Below are positions 17,136 to 25,695 of a stretch of 64,000 bases of DNA, piece after piece. Each line of letters begins with the position of its first letter. Position 1 is the first letter of the stretch. The position numbers and the translations under genes were made by a program. The stretch covers positions 101,946-165,945 of the forward strand of contig NZ_ABCK01000013.1 of assembly GCF_000170755.1 (NCBI RefSeq), written 5' to 3'. Source of the DNA: Lentisphaera araneosa HTCC2155 (lineage in GTDB: Bacteria; Verrucomicrobiota; Lentisphaeria; Lentisphaerales; Lentisphaeraceae). The notes beneath the pieces are model-generated. The model saw only the letters and a program-made list of their open reading frames with translations, was not told the origin of the DNA and did no database searches.

Positions 17136-18749
17136 TTACTCCTTAGGCGCGGCCTTTAGGACGTCGCCTGCAGGAGACAGTTCGGTTCGTCCTCTGTAGG
17201 CGGTGTTTGCCCCGGTTGAACGTTGCATGCTTTTCATGGATATGGCTTTGTCCCGTTTCGCAGATATCTGCTCCTTGCTCTCTCCCGGGTTCACATACCA
17301 CTCGCTGTCGATATGGGCTTCGGTATAGATCTGCCTGATTCTGTCGATCAGCTCCGGATTGCTTTTTGCTAGATCATTCTTGCACGCAAGGTCCTCAGTA
17401 ACATCATACAGCTTTATCGGTTTGGAAGGGTGATCCCGGTATGCCCACCACTGATTCAAGCGAATACTTTGAGCATGCCGTGACATGGTTCCATTCTCCC
17501 AATAGAGATATTGATGTGTCTCTTGTTCATCCGGTTTGCCGAGCAGTATCGGGGCGAAGCTGATCCCATCGGTTTTCGGGGGAGTGATACTTGCTAGGTC
17601 GGCTAGCGTTGCCAATACGTCATACAGGGCGCAGATGTGGTCATTTTCTCCTGCCTTAATCTTGTCCTTCCAATAGACGAAGAAAGGAACTCGCACGCCG
17701 CCTTCATGGGTGGAGGTGAACTTCCCTTTCGGCCATGGACCTTTGTTTTTGAACAGAGAATCATCCTCATTTCGAGGTCTACCGAAGTATCCCCACTGGC
17801 TGTATCCATTGTCACCGGCGAAGAAGATTATAGTGTTATCCAGGATCTCAAGCTGCTCCATAAGGTCAAGCATCCTTCCAACGCCGCGGTCGAGGTGGCC
17901 GAGCATGGCTGCCCATTCCTTGTGTTTCAGGTCCCAAGGCTTGTCTTTGTAGGCTCCAAGATCGGGTGTGATGCACGGGCCGTGGGGAAGTTGGGTTGCG
18001 TAATAGAGGAAGAAAGGTTTGTCCCGGTTCTTTTTAATAAAGGAAAGAGCCTCATTTTGGAACAGGTCTTCGGAATATTTTGCCGCAGCGGCGACCGGGA
18101 CACCATCGGGGACGAGGTTCCCGTTCTCGTCATATACGTTCTTTACATCGTCGAGTCGATCTACCGGACGCCCATTGTAGGTGCTAACACGCTTCATGTT
18201 GAATCCGTAATTCTCAGGAATCGGCTCGGGCTTCCCGTTTCTCATCAGGTAGTGAGGGAAGAAGCCATGAGCCCGTGCCTGATCGTAGTATCCGTACGAA
18301 AAGTCGAATCCCTGCTTGTCAGGAGCTCCCTCGGTGCCGGGCAAACCAATGCCCCACTTGCCGATAAAACCTGTGGTGTACCCGGCCCCTTTGAGCAGCT
18401 CGGCTACGGTGATATCCTCATTCAATAGGTGATCCTGTCCCCGGACTGAACTATTTGCGCGAATACGGCAATGTCCCATGTGCATTCCGGTCATCAGGCT
18501 TCCCCGGGATGGGGCGCATTCCGACGAACCACTATATGCCTGAGTGAAGCGGATGCCGTTCATCGCCAGCTTGTCGAGGTTGGGAGTCCGAAACTGCTCT
18601 TGTCCGTAGCTGCTCAAATCGCGGTATGACAGGTCGTCTGAGAAAATGAATAGGATGTTTGGCTTGACCATTTGCTCTTGCCCGAACACTGCAGAGCCCG
18701 ACATGGCCGCGACGACAAATAAATACTTTAGAGATGATATTTTTTTCAT
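17136..18749 (-). CDS. Secreted S1-family sulfatase (CAPSR)
   Basis: 537 residues with an N-terminal signal peptide (cleavage near VFGQ, residue 23). Metal-binding Asp38-Asp39, the formylglycine motif Cys78-Ala-Pro-Ser-Arg, GKWGIG and the later metal-binding AGDNGY segment are all present, so it should be active once Cys78 is matured. The C-terminal basic tail (about 500-537) is not part of the usual fold. Codon choice is visibly richer in G and C at third positions than in neighbouring genes, unlike the other ten sulfatases here, which suggests transfer. An IS30 end lies only about 43 bases upstream of the start, so its own promoter may have been displaced and transcription may now come from the element. 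Substrate unknown. Confidence 0.9.
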   Translation of the reverse strand: MKKISSLKYLFVVAAMSGSAVFGQEQMVKPNILFIFSDDLSYRDLSSYGQEQFRTPNLDKLAMNGIRFTQAYSGSSECAPSRGSLMTGMHMGHCRIRANSSVRGQDHLLNEDITVAELLKGAGYTTGFIGKWGIGLPGTEGAPDKQGFDFSYGYYDQARAHGFFPHYLMRNGKPEPIPENYGFNMKRVSTYNGRPVDRLDDVKNVYDENGNLVPDGVPVAAAAKYSEDLFQNEALSFIKKNRDKPFFLYYATQLPHGPCITPDLGAYKDKPWDLKHKEWAAMLGHLDRGVGRMLDLMEQLEILDNTIIFFAGDNGYSQWGYFGRPRNEDDSLFKNKGPWPKGKFTSTHEGGVRVPFFVYWKDKIKAGENDHICALYDVLATLADLASITPPKTDGISFAPILLGKPDEQETHQYLYWENGTMSRHAQSIRLNQWWAYRDHPSKPIKLYDVTEDLACKNDLAKSNPELIDRIRQIYTEAHIDSEWYVNPGESKEQISAKRDKAISMKSMQRSTGANTAYRGRTELSPAGDVLKAAPKE

Positions 18750-18784
18750 AATGATTTACTTTTATTATTTATTGTTGCTTGAAT

Positions 18785-19155
18785 TCAACTCATAAGTGCA
18801 ACACCCTTTGTTTTTGTTAAATCAATTCCAGTTAATTTCTGAAATACTTCATAAGGTGTTTTAAATTTTAAGCATTTTCTAGGCCTATTATTAAGCTTGT
18901 CGACAGCAATTTCAACTTCTGAAACATTAACTTTATCAAGAGTCATGTACTTGGGAAAGTATTGACGTAGTAAGCCATTTGCATTTTCGTTCTGTCCTCG
19001 CTCCCATGAATGATATGGTTTTGCAAAATAGCTTTTACATTCCAACTTTTCAGAAATACTCTCATGTTTAGCAAACTCCTTCCCGTTATCAAAGGTGAGA
19101 GTGTGAACTTGTTCTTTAATGGGTGTCAACAAATTAATGATGGCTTCACTAACTA
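18785..19155 (-). pseudogene. IS30-family transposase, C-terminal fragment
   Basis: About 123 residues of the DDE catalytic core end: TFDNGKEFA, then SYFAKPYHSWERGQNENANGL, hallmarks of IS30 transposases. It ends VALMS with the stop just past the terminal repeat, as often seen in this family. It continues directly from the N-terminal piece at 20745-21366: joining them at LVSEA restores one frame. The two pieces are parted by the 1.58-kb element at 19156-20738. Confidence 0.9.
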
Positions 19156-20738
19156 GCGCCCACTGAATAATATATATCTTATTGATTATAAGATACATAA
19201 CACAAAAAAGTGCTATATTATCTGTAATCAAAACACCTCAAAATAGTCATTAGGTTTGCAGAAGATGTACAAAAACACGAGTTTAGAGCCGAAAATGGCC
19301 AACCTCCCTTATTTCCTGGATACGACACTCAATGTAGATAACCGTTGGGTGAAATTATCCACTCTAATTCCTTGGTCAGATGTAGAAGAGATCTACGCTT
19401 TAAACTTCACTAGTCAGAAAGGCCCTAAGGCAATATCTGCTCGTGCAGCATTTGGTTCGCTTATCATTCAGGTGAAGCTAAGTTTAACCGATGAAGAAAC
19501 GGTTGAGACGATTGCCGAAAATCCCTATATGCAATACTTCATAGGTCTTGAGCGATATGAACAAAAAGCTCCATTTGATTCAAGTATGATGACTCACTTC
19601 AGAAAACGATTCAACGCCCAAGGTATCAAGGATATTGACGAACTCTTACATTCCGCTACTAGAGAAAAGTCAGATGTTTCTGACGATGACTCTGATGATG
19701 ATCAGCCACCGAGCAATAAAGGCTCGATAATTGTTGATGCCAGTTGTGTTCCCGCCGACATTCATTACCCAACTGACTTAGGTTTATTAAACAAAGCTCG
19801 TGAGAAAACAGAAGACATTATTGATATACTTTGGCGCAATCGATCTAATGTGGATGAGAAAGTAAAACCTCGAACTTACCGTGAGGCCGGAAGGAAAGCT
19901 TCTTGAGTATCGTACTACAAAAGCGTGTTTCGAAAAGAAAAGACGTCAAGCTCTCGAGAAGTAGTTGAATTCAGTAAGAAGAACCTTTCCAGTATAAATG
20001 AGCTCAAAAAGTACGCAGACCTATCCTTGTTGAAGTCAAATTTATACCGTGATTTATTAGTGATCGATACACTTTACCAGCAACAGCAATATATGTATGA
20101 TAATAATGTAAAGAGTGTGAATGATCGAATTGTAAGCATTCATCAACCGCACGTACGCCCTATTGTGCGAGGCAAAGCAGGTGCTCATACCGAGTTTGGT
20201 GCAAAGATATCTATTAGTGTTGTCGACGGCTGGAGTTTTCTCGATACAATAAATTTCGACGCATACAACGAAGGTTCGGAACTTATCTCTCAAATTGAAC
20301 AATATAAAGATCGTTTTGGTTACTACCCCGAATCAGCGCACGCTGATAAGATATACCGTAACAAAGTCAATCGAGCCTACTGTAAAAAACACGGAATACG
20401 AATAAGCGGACCCTGTTTAGGAAGACCTCCAAAAGATCTGAAACTTCGTAAAGAACAAAAAGAAATTCAACGACAAGATGAGGCAGTGAGAAATACGGTT
20501 GAAGGATGCTTTGGAGTTGCGAAAAGACGATACAAATTAGATAGAATATTTACAAAAATCAAAGGCTCTTCGAAGAGCCTTATCGCTCTTATATTCATGG
20601 TGATGAATTTGGAGAAGGCAATGGCCTTTATAGCCGTTGTTTACTTTTTCATTATTAATACATTCCGCCGAATCATTAGGCAGGTTCAAGGAAGTCCTCA
20701 AGTTATCTTATTCAAAACACTTATTATTCAGTAGCCCC
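19156..20738 (+). mobile_element. IS5-type insertion sequence inserted in the IS30 transposase gene
   Basis: The ends carry imperfect inverted repeats sharing ACTGAATAATA (left end GCGCCC plus this; right end, complemented, GGGGCT plus this). It is flanked by TAACTA or CTAACTA on both sides (19149-19155 and 20738-20744), consistent with a 6-7 base target duplication. Its transposase is on the plus strand, opposite to the IS30 gene. The family call rests on the transposase. Confidence 0.88.
19265..20734 (+). pseudogene. IS5-type DDE transposase, frame-disrupted
   Basis: The N-terminal part (19265-19906) has the DUF772-like region (LPWSDVEE-type start, SLTDEETVETIAENPYMQYF) and DDE motif IIVDASCVP. 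The C-terminal part (19925-20734) has IHQPHVRPIVRGKAGAHTEF, HADKIYRNKVN and ISGPCLGRP, then a family-typical NTVEGCFGVAKRRY. Both parts are in the same frame but a TGA at 19904 intervenes. Between about 19885 and 19960 the expected protein (ESFLSIVLQKRVSKRK, then RRQAL) can be read only by moving through the other frames. At least two compensating indels have therefore damaged the gene, and the element is probably not autonomous. Confidence 0.8.
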
Positions 20739-20744
20739 TAACTA

Positions 20745-21366
20745 AGGAAGCCTTTTTCTGAGAAACAGGCAGTGCTAACCGTACTTTTGACTTACGATCA
20801 TCCATTGTTACTATTGCCCCTTTATGAGCTTTTCCGATGATTGTATCAAGCTCCCAGTCACCAACTCGTTCTCTTTTGTTTGCAGCTTCAGGTCGCTGAT
20901 CTATATCAATCCTGTTGGGAATGCCATTTCTACTGTGTTGATTACCATAACGTTTACGGTAAGGCTTACCTTGATGTCGAAGCAACTTATATAGTTCACC
21001 ACCCGATTTTTTGTCTTTGAGAATATATTGGTAAACTGTTTCATGATGAAGTGATATTGACATATCATCTTTTAATCGCCCAACGATTTGTTCTGGACTC
21101 CAATCCTTCGTAAGATGTTCATCGATATAAATTTTAACCTCAACTGTTAATTTGATGGATTTTGGCTTTTCTTTTAGTCGCTTTTGAGCTAATTCATTAG
21201 CCTGCCTGTTACGATAACCACGTTTACCTGTGTTACGTTTAAGTTCCCGTGAGAGAGTACTCACGTGACGACATAGCTTTTTTGCTATTTTATTGATGGA
21301 TGTACCTGCCTTTTGTTCCAACTCAAGGTAATGTCTTTCTTCAAGACTCAGATGTTTATAGGACAT
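20745..21366 (-). pseudogene. IS30-family transposase, N-terminal fragment
   Basis: Start ATG at 21366 with GAGGAG upstream. The first 207 residues carry the IS30 helix-turn-helix (YKHLSLEERHYLELEQKAG, then INKIAKKLCRHVSTLSRELKRN), the IS30-typical RVGDWELDTIIG and the start of the DDE core (VTMDDRKSKVRLAL). It breaks at SQKKASLV, exactly where the second IS begins; the rest is at 18785-19155. Confidence 0.9.
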
Positions 21367-21473
21367 ATTTCTTGTCTCCTCTGTTTTTGGTTTGGTCACT
21401 AATACAGAGTACATTTGAGTCTTGTTTCACTCAATAGCTTCTGTACTAGCAACTAACAGAGGTGTTGCACTTA

Positions 21474-21929
21474 CTACCCGAATTCAGCTTGTTTTTTATA
21501 TAAGTAATCTCGATTTTTGTGTTTGTAAGGTCTAAGCTGAGTTCGCACTTTCTATATAAATTGTGACTCACAAGAAAAGTATCAACTCCAGTGATTTGTT
21601 ATATCAATGGCACTAGTATAAGGCTTGTCAAATAAATACCTTAGGCAATTTTTATTCTTAGAGAAAAGTATCACTGCGATTTTGTGATAACTAATGTGAT
21701 AAGTACCAAAGCAAAAAACCGCAAATCATAAAATAATTCACGGCTTTTAATGGAGGCGGGGTGTGAGTTTCAAGGAGACGATCTGAGCACGAAACCAGTC
21801 TCATTCATGTCAGTTTGAACTCAAAAAAGGTCTAATTTGGCTAACACTCAACATAAAAAACGTAGTACCCAAAATGGTAGTGAAGTGGTAGTTCAGGTCA
21901 AATACGGCAATGATTTGGCAAGTCTACCT
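21474..21929. other. Intergenic region between IS30 and the zeta-like locus
   Basis: AT-rich, 456 bases, with no reading frame worth calling. It contains the second copy of a dispersed repeat at 21873-21927 (first at 17089), ending at the stop of the small gene at 21930. Otherwise I see nothing. Confidence 0.5.
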
Positions 21930-22127
21930 TTAGTTTTTAAAAGGACTTTTTTCTGTAATTTCACCTGAGGGAAGTTTATAAAAAATTTTACCATCTCTCG
22001 AGAATACGGAATCAATATTTTTTTTCTTATTTCTCTCAAGAACAGAGTTCACAGCCTTATTACCGATTTTTTGTATATAAAAGGCATCCTTATAGACTGA
22101 TGAGCTTTCTAATTGTTTATTTTCCAT
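21930..22127 (-). CDS. Small protein, probable partner of the zeta-like kinase
   Basis: 65 residues, charged and soluble. It overlaps the end of the zeta-like gene by 11 bases and is on the same strand. It contains YKDAFYIQKIGNKAV and FSRDGKIFYKLPSGEITEKS, a pattern I associate with small genes found beside zeta-like kinases in other bacteria; this is memory, not a search result. A role as antitoxin or accessory factor is inferred from the overlap only. It looks intact although its neighbour is decayed. Confidence 0.5.
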   Translation of the reverse strand: MENKQLESSSVYKDAFYIQKIGNKAVNSVLERNKKKNIDSVFSRDGKIFYKLPSGEITEKSPFKN

Positions 22128-22703
22128 TTTCGACTCCTTCTATGAACTGATTAAAAATATCAGCATCATTAATATCATATTGATCTTTTACACCAATGCA
22201 AAATTCTTTGAAACGTAAGTCTGAATTATAGACTAAGAACCACTGGTTAATCATTTCTTTATACACGTTCCAGAAATTATTTTTACTTCGGTAATAGCGA
22301 CGAACAACATCATCATCTGGAACATGATGACCGCCGTTTAAAACTCGTTCTTTGATTCTCTCAATACAGACATCTGGATTTTCGAGAAAGATATAGATTA
22401 ACTCAACATCGAAACCTTGTGCCTGCACTTTCGGGATTAACTTCTCAAGGTATTTGCCCGAAAGAGTTGACTCCAAAACAAAACTTTGCTCTTCTTTAAT
22501 AACGTGTCTTACTTGCTGAAAGAAAACTCTACCAGCTTCCATTTTTCCACCAGTCGTATACTAGGATCTAATTCCTTGGCGATTTCATCTGCATTTACAA
22601 AAGGTAAAGATAAATCTTCTGTCAACATTTTTGCAAAATATATCCGATCTATAATGAGTCTCCTAAAAAAGACGAAAATCTGTTTTGAGGACCTTGTTAA
22701 CAA
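22117..22703 (-). pseudogene. Zeta-toxin-like kinase, decayed (no P-loop, frameshift)
   Basis: Two overlapping frames form one zeta-type protein: FAKMLTEDLSLPFVNADEIA then, in the next frame, MEAGRVFFQQVRHVIKEEQ and FVLESTLSGKYLE, the latter matching the zeta family segment ETTLSG. The frame break is at an A-run near 22544; one more A would join the frames. Upstream, LII is followed by DRIY and then FAKM, so the Walker A loop (usually LIIAGPNGAGKTT) is missing. Zeta toxins phosphorylate UDP-sugars; this copy should be inactive. The N-terminal end runs almost into the kinase gene at 22730. Confidence 0.75.
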
Positions 22704-22729
22704 AGCTAGCGCGCGGGTTTAGGTAAGAG

Positions 22730-24715
22730 TTATTTCTCGATGACTGTGCAGTTTGGCGGTAATTTTTGTCTTACGCTTTGAGGCATTTTTCCTTTGCTCA
22801 CAATCAAAGTTTGCAATTTTTTCAAAGTTGTTAGGACCTTGTAATTCGAAAAGGGCGTTTGGTGAATATTTAAATACTGAACCGGTTTGTTTTTTAAGTA
22901 GGGTGAAAAGTCGTTTTGTGAGCCTTCAGCATCTAAGTGCTCATAATAATGATTAAAAATACCTAACGGTAATTTATTAGTGTAGCGTAGATTTAACTTA
23001 ATGATGTTGAAGTTCTTGATGGGATATATGGACTTTATATTCGTATGGCTGAGGTCAAACTTTTTAACAACGGCAGGGCCAAACTTCGCTAAGACATTTA
23101 GAATCTCTAAGTCAGGGTTGTTGCTAAGATCTATGGTGTAGGCGTCATCTTTATATTCCAGGACGGAATTCATTGATGATAAATTATTGCGCATCATCAG
23201 CACGCTGCGTAGTAATTCCAGCTTACTTTCAGGTGCACTTTTGGCAAATTCTTGATATAATATATTGCGATAGATGTAACCCTTGTCATTTTCTGGCTCA
23301 ACACCGACCGCTTTAAGCAGTGCAATGGTTTGCTTAGGTTTTTTGTTTTCGTGCTCTTTTATTTGAGCACAGTTTTTAGCGATAATATAAACTTCTGGGT
23401 TAATGCCTTTTAATACATCTACTGCAGCAGTAAATTTTTGCATGGACATGAGTGCTTTGCCGTATAAATCACGAACCTTTTTGTTTTCTTTATCAAAATT
23501 GAAACAGACTTGTGTCAGAGTAAGAGCTGTTTCAGGCTGGCCTTCCAGAAAGGCAGATTTTGCTTTTTCGATATAGTGGGGGAGTAATTCTGCTTCAGCA
23601 TTTTTACGCTTTAAATCAGATTCCTCTAATTGATTTAGTAGATTTAATGCGTGCGTTTCCTTTTGTCTAAGAGAGTGAATAAAGCCGATGAGTAAACCCG
23701 ATAGAATGATTAGGGAAAAAGTGGCTGTATTCATGACGCGTTTATTGCGTTTGTACAATAGTTTAATTTGAGTAAATGTGCCTGCTTCTTCGGCCTTTGG
23801 TGCAAAGCCATTGAGATATGATTTTATATCGATGAGCATGTCTTCCACTCTTTGATAACGCTCAGACTTATTCTCTGCCAAAGCCTTAAGACCAATAGCT
23901 TTTAAACTAGCTGGCAAAGGTTTTTTCTCTACATCTAGTAATACTTTTGCTGATCTTGGGAACTCTTGATCTTGAGGGTCTTTCTCCGTTAACAAAGAAT
24001 AGAAAATGGCACCTAAGGCATAAATATCACTTTGGAAGGAGTACTTGGCATCTTTTAAAATTTCAGGAGCAATAAAGCCCGGTGTCCCTTTGATTACTCC
24101 CTTGAGGGAGACTCTTAGATTTAGGTCTTGTAAGTTCTGGTCATCAAGGATTTTTTCCTCGCAATCCTCTAAAACGATATTCGCCAAGCCCCAGTCACAC
24201 AAGAGTACCTCGCCAAACTGACCGACATAAATATTTTCAGGTTTTAGGTCCCGATGTAAAACACCTTTGGAATGAGCATAAATGAGTGCATCACAGACCT
24301 TGAGAAAGAGAGATAAAAGTTCTTGTTGCGGCATTTTTTTCTTGGCAACAAGGATGTCCTGAAGAGTATCGCCACGACCTAATTTCATGGTGAAGTACGG
24401 CTGATCTAATTCATCTTGGCCAGTTTCATAAATAGGCATGATATTTGGGTGCTGGAGTAAAGCCGTAATTCGCGCTTCTCGCAAAAATTGAGCTTTTGCT
24501 TGCTGTGAATTGTTTTTCAAGACAGCCAGAGCAATTTCACGACTGCAGCTTGTGTCGTAGACTTGATATATCTTTTTTTGGGCCCCTTCACCAATAAGAG
24601 TCTTGTCTAGGTACCTTTTCTGTTCAGAAGGGCGATCATTGGTCTCAATTTTATCCTGTACAAGCTTGTATTGACTTTGCAGGAAGTCTGTGAAATTATC
24701 CTTGTCTGATTCCAT
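22730..24715 (-). CDS. Membrane-anchored Ser/Thr protein kinase with C-terminal repeat region
   Basis: 661 residues. The kinase domain spans about 35-300: glycine loop LIGEGAQKKIY, Lys67 (ALAVLK), catalytic HRDLKPEN (154-161), DWG in place of DFG (174-176), GTPGFIAPE, and D230 in SDIYALG. A single membrane helix lies at about 328-348. The outer part contains TPR-like helices (380-480) and a leucine-rich-like end (550-650: LDLSNNPDLEILNVL-type spacing). PknB-type kinases of this layout are abundant in planctomycetes and relatives. It is divergent from an ECF sigma factor 204 bases away, suggesting linked signalling. Targets unknown. Confidence 0.92.
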   Translation of the reverse strand: MESDKDNFTDFLQSQYKLVQDKIETNDRPSEQKRYLDKTLIGEGAQKKIYQVYDTSCSREIALAVLKNNSQQAKAQFLREARITALLQHPNIMPIYETGQDELDQPYFTMKLGRGDTLQDILVAKKKMPQQELLSLFLKVCDALIYAHSKGVLHRDLKPENIYVGQFGEVLLCDWGLANIVLEDCEEKILDDQNLQDLNLRVSLKGVIKGTPGFIAPEILKDAKYSFQSDIYALGAIFYSLLTEKDPQDQEFPRSAKVLLDVEKKPLPASLKAIGLKALAENKSERYQRVEDMLIDIKSYLNGFAPKAEEAGTFTQIKLLYKRNKRVMNTATFSLIILSGLLIGFIHSLRQKETHALNLLNQLEESDLKRKNAEAELLPHYIEKAKSAFLEGQPETALTLTQVCFNFDKENKKVRDLYGKALMSMQKFTAAVDVLKGINPEVYIIAKNCAQIKEHENKKPKQTIALLKAVGVEPENDKGYIYRNILYQEFAKSAPESKLELLRSVLMMRNNLSSMNSVLEYKDDAYTIDLSNNPDLEILNVLAKFGPAVVKKFDLSHTNIKSIYPIKNFNIIKLNLRYTNKLPLGIFNHYYEHLDAEGSQNDFSPYLKNKPVQYLNIHQTPFSNYKVLTTLKKLQTLIVSKGKMPQSVRQKLPPNCTVIEK

Positions 24716-24919
24716 CTATCTACGGTACTCTTTTATTTATATATGCTTGGAATGAATATAAGCCGTGAGCTGAAAAACACATTATGATATACACTAAGTT
24801 CTAGGTATTGCGAAGTGACAAGTTATTGTTCAGCTATTAAATTAAATAAGATATTATTGAATGAATCCAAATTCTGATTCAGAAGTTTTTGGTAAAACAT
24901 AAATGCAGTTTAACACTCT

Positions 24920-25513
24920 ATGAATCAAGCAAGAAATACACGACAGACTTTGTTATTAAAAATTCGAGATCAGTACAATGATGCTGCCTGGGAAGAATTT
25001 ATTGCTTTTTATCGTCCCTATGTTTATCGTGTTATACAGAACCTTGAGCAAATAAAATTTGAGGATAGGGAAGATGTCATTCAGGAAGTGATACTCATTG
25101 CTTGGAAAAAATTGCCTGACTTTGATTATCAACCTCAAAAAGGCCGTTTCCGTTCCTGGCTCAGCGTTATTACTCATCGAACAGCCAATAATTATTATCA
25201 TAAAAGCAAAAAGGCGAGTGTATTTAAAAGTCATCTAGAAGCAGAAGAACTGGAAAAGGGGCTGCCGCCTGAAATAGAAAAACTCTGTCAGCAGGAGTGG
25301 GAGAAGCATGTAAGTGAAGCTGCCTGGACTAATATTTCCGATAAATTTGAAGTCAAAGTTTTACAAGCTTTTCAAAAATTGGCCTCTGGTGAAAAAGGCG
25401 AGCAGGTTGCGTTGGAACTTGGTCTCTCGCGAAATTCCGTTTACGTTTACAAAAAACGCGTGATGGCGGCTCTGCAAAAAGAGATCGCCTACCTAGATGA
25501 AGAATTAAGGTAG
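24920..25513 (+). CDS. ECF-family RNA polymerase sigma factor
   Basis: 197 residues. Region 2 is at about 15-85 (FYRPYVYRVIQNLEQ, then EDVIQEVILIAWKKLPDFDYQ, then GRFRSWLSVITHRTANNYY). Region 4 is at about 140-190 with a helix-turn-helix LASGEKGEQVALELGLSRNSVYVYKKRV. No anti-sigma factor is adjacent, but a membrane Ser/Thr kinase is divergently encoded, a pairing seen in planctomycetes where the kinase may control the sigma factor. The ribosome site is weak. A 98-base relic similar to its region 4 lies at 30298. Direction suggests it may regulate the downstream oxidoreductase-sulfatase genes, which is inference. Confidence 0.93.
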   Translation: MNQARNTRQTLLLKIRDQYNDAAWEEFIAFYRPYVYRVIQNLEQIKFEDREDVIQEVILIAWKKLPDFDYQPQKGRFRSWLSVITHRTANNYYHKSKKASVFKSHLEAEELEKGLPPEIEKLCQQEWEKHVSEAAWTNISDKFEVKVLQAFQKLASGEKGEQVALELGLSRNSVYVYKKRVMAALQKEIAYLDEELR

Positions 25514-25695
25514 CGTTCATATCTTGCTTTTAAACATGATAAAAAGATTTAATTAAATCTCACTTTTTTTGTCTTTACTGTAAGATTCGCTCGGCTGAGC
25601 ATAATATAGATCCAAGAATTGAATACGCAGTGGATTCAAACTCTCGCTTTAAAGAATGAGTTTAGTCTTCTGTTTAACAGCTAAAGGAAAATATT

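Larger units (their letters stand above)
18793..21473 (-). mobile_element. IS30-family insertion sequence, interrupted by a second IS
   Basis: Terminal inverted repeats TAAGTGCAACACC at 18793-18805 and its complement at 21461-21473. The transposase runs on the minus strand. Without the nested element it would be about 1.1 kb with one transposase of about 330 residues, normal for IS30. A short GAATTCA occurs just outside both ends (18781 and 21480) but does not align at equal distance from the repeats, so I do not call it a target duplication. Confidence 0.88.

Noticed and set aside
17637..18428. Long open frame (263 codons) on the plus strand
   Set aside because: It is antisense to the clear sulfatase gene at 17136-18749, with no family resemblance; a shadow of GC-rich codons.
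18781..21486. GAATTCA as IS30 target duplication
   Set aside because: It lies at unequal distances from the two terminal repeats (5 and 6 bases); may be chance.
25546..25561. Palindrome AGATTTAATTAAATCT after the sigma gene as terminator
   Set aside because: The stem is almost wholly A and T and is separated from the T-run, so it is too weak to call.
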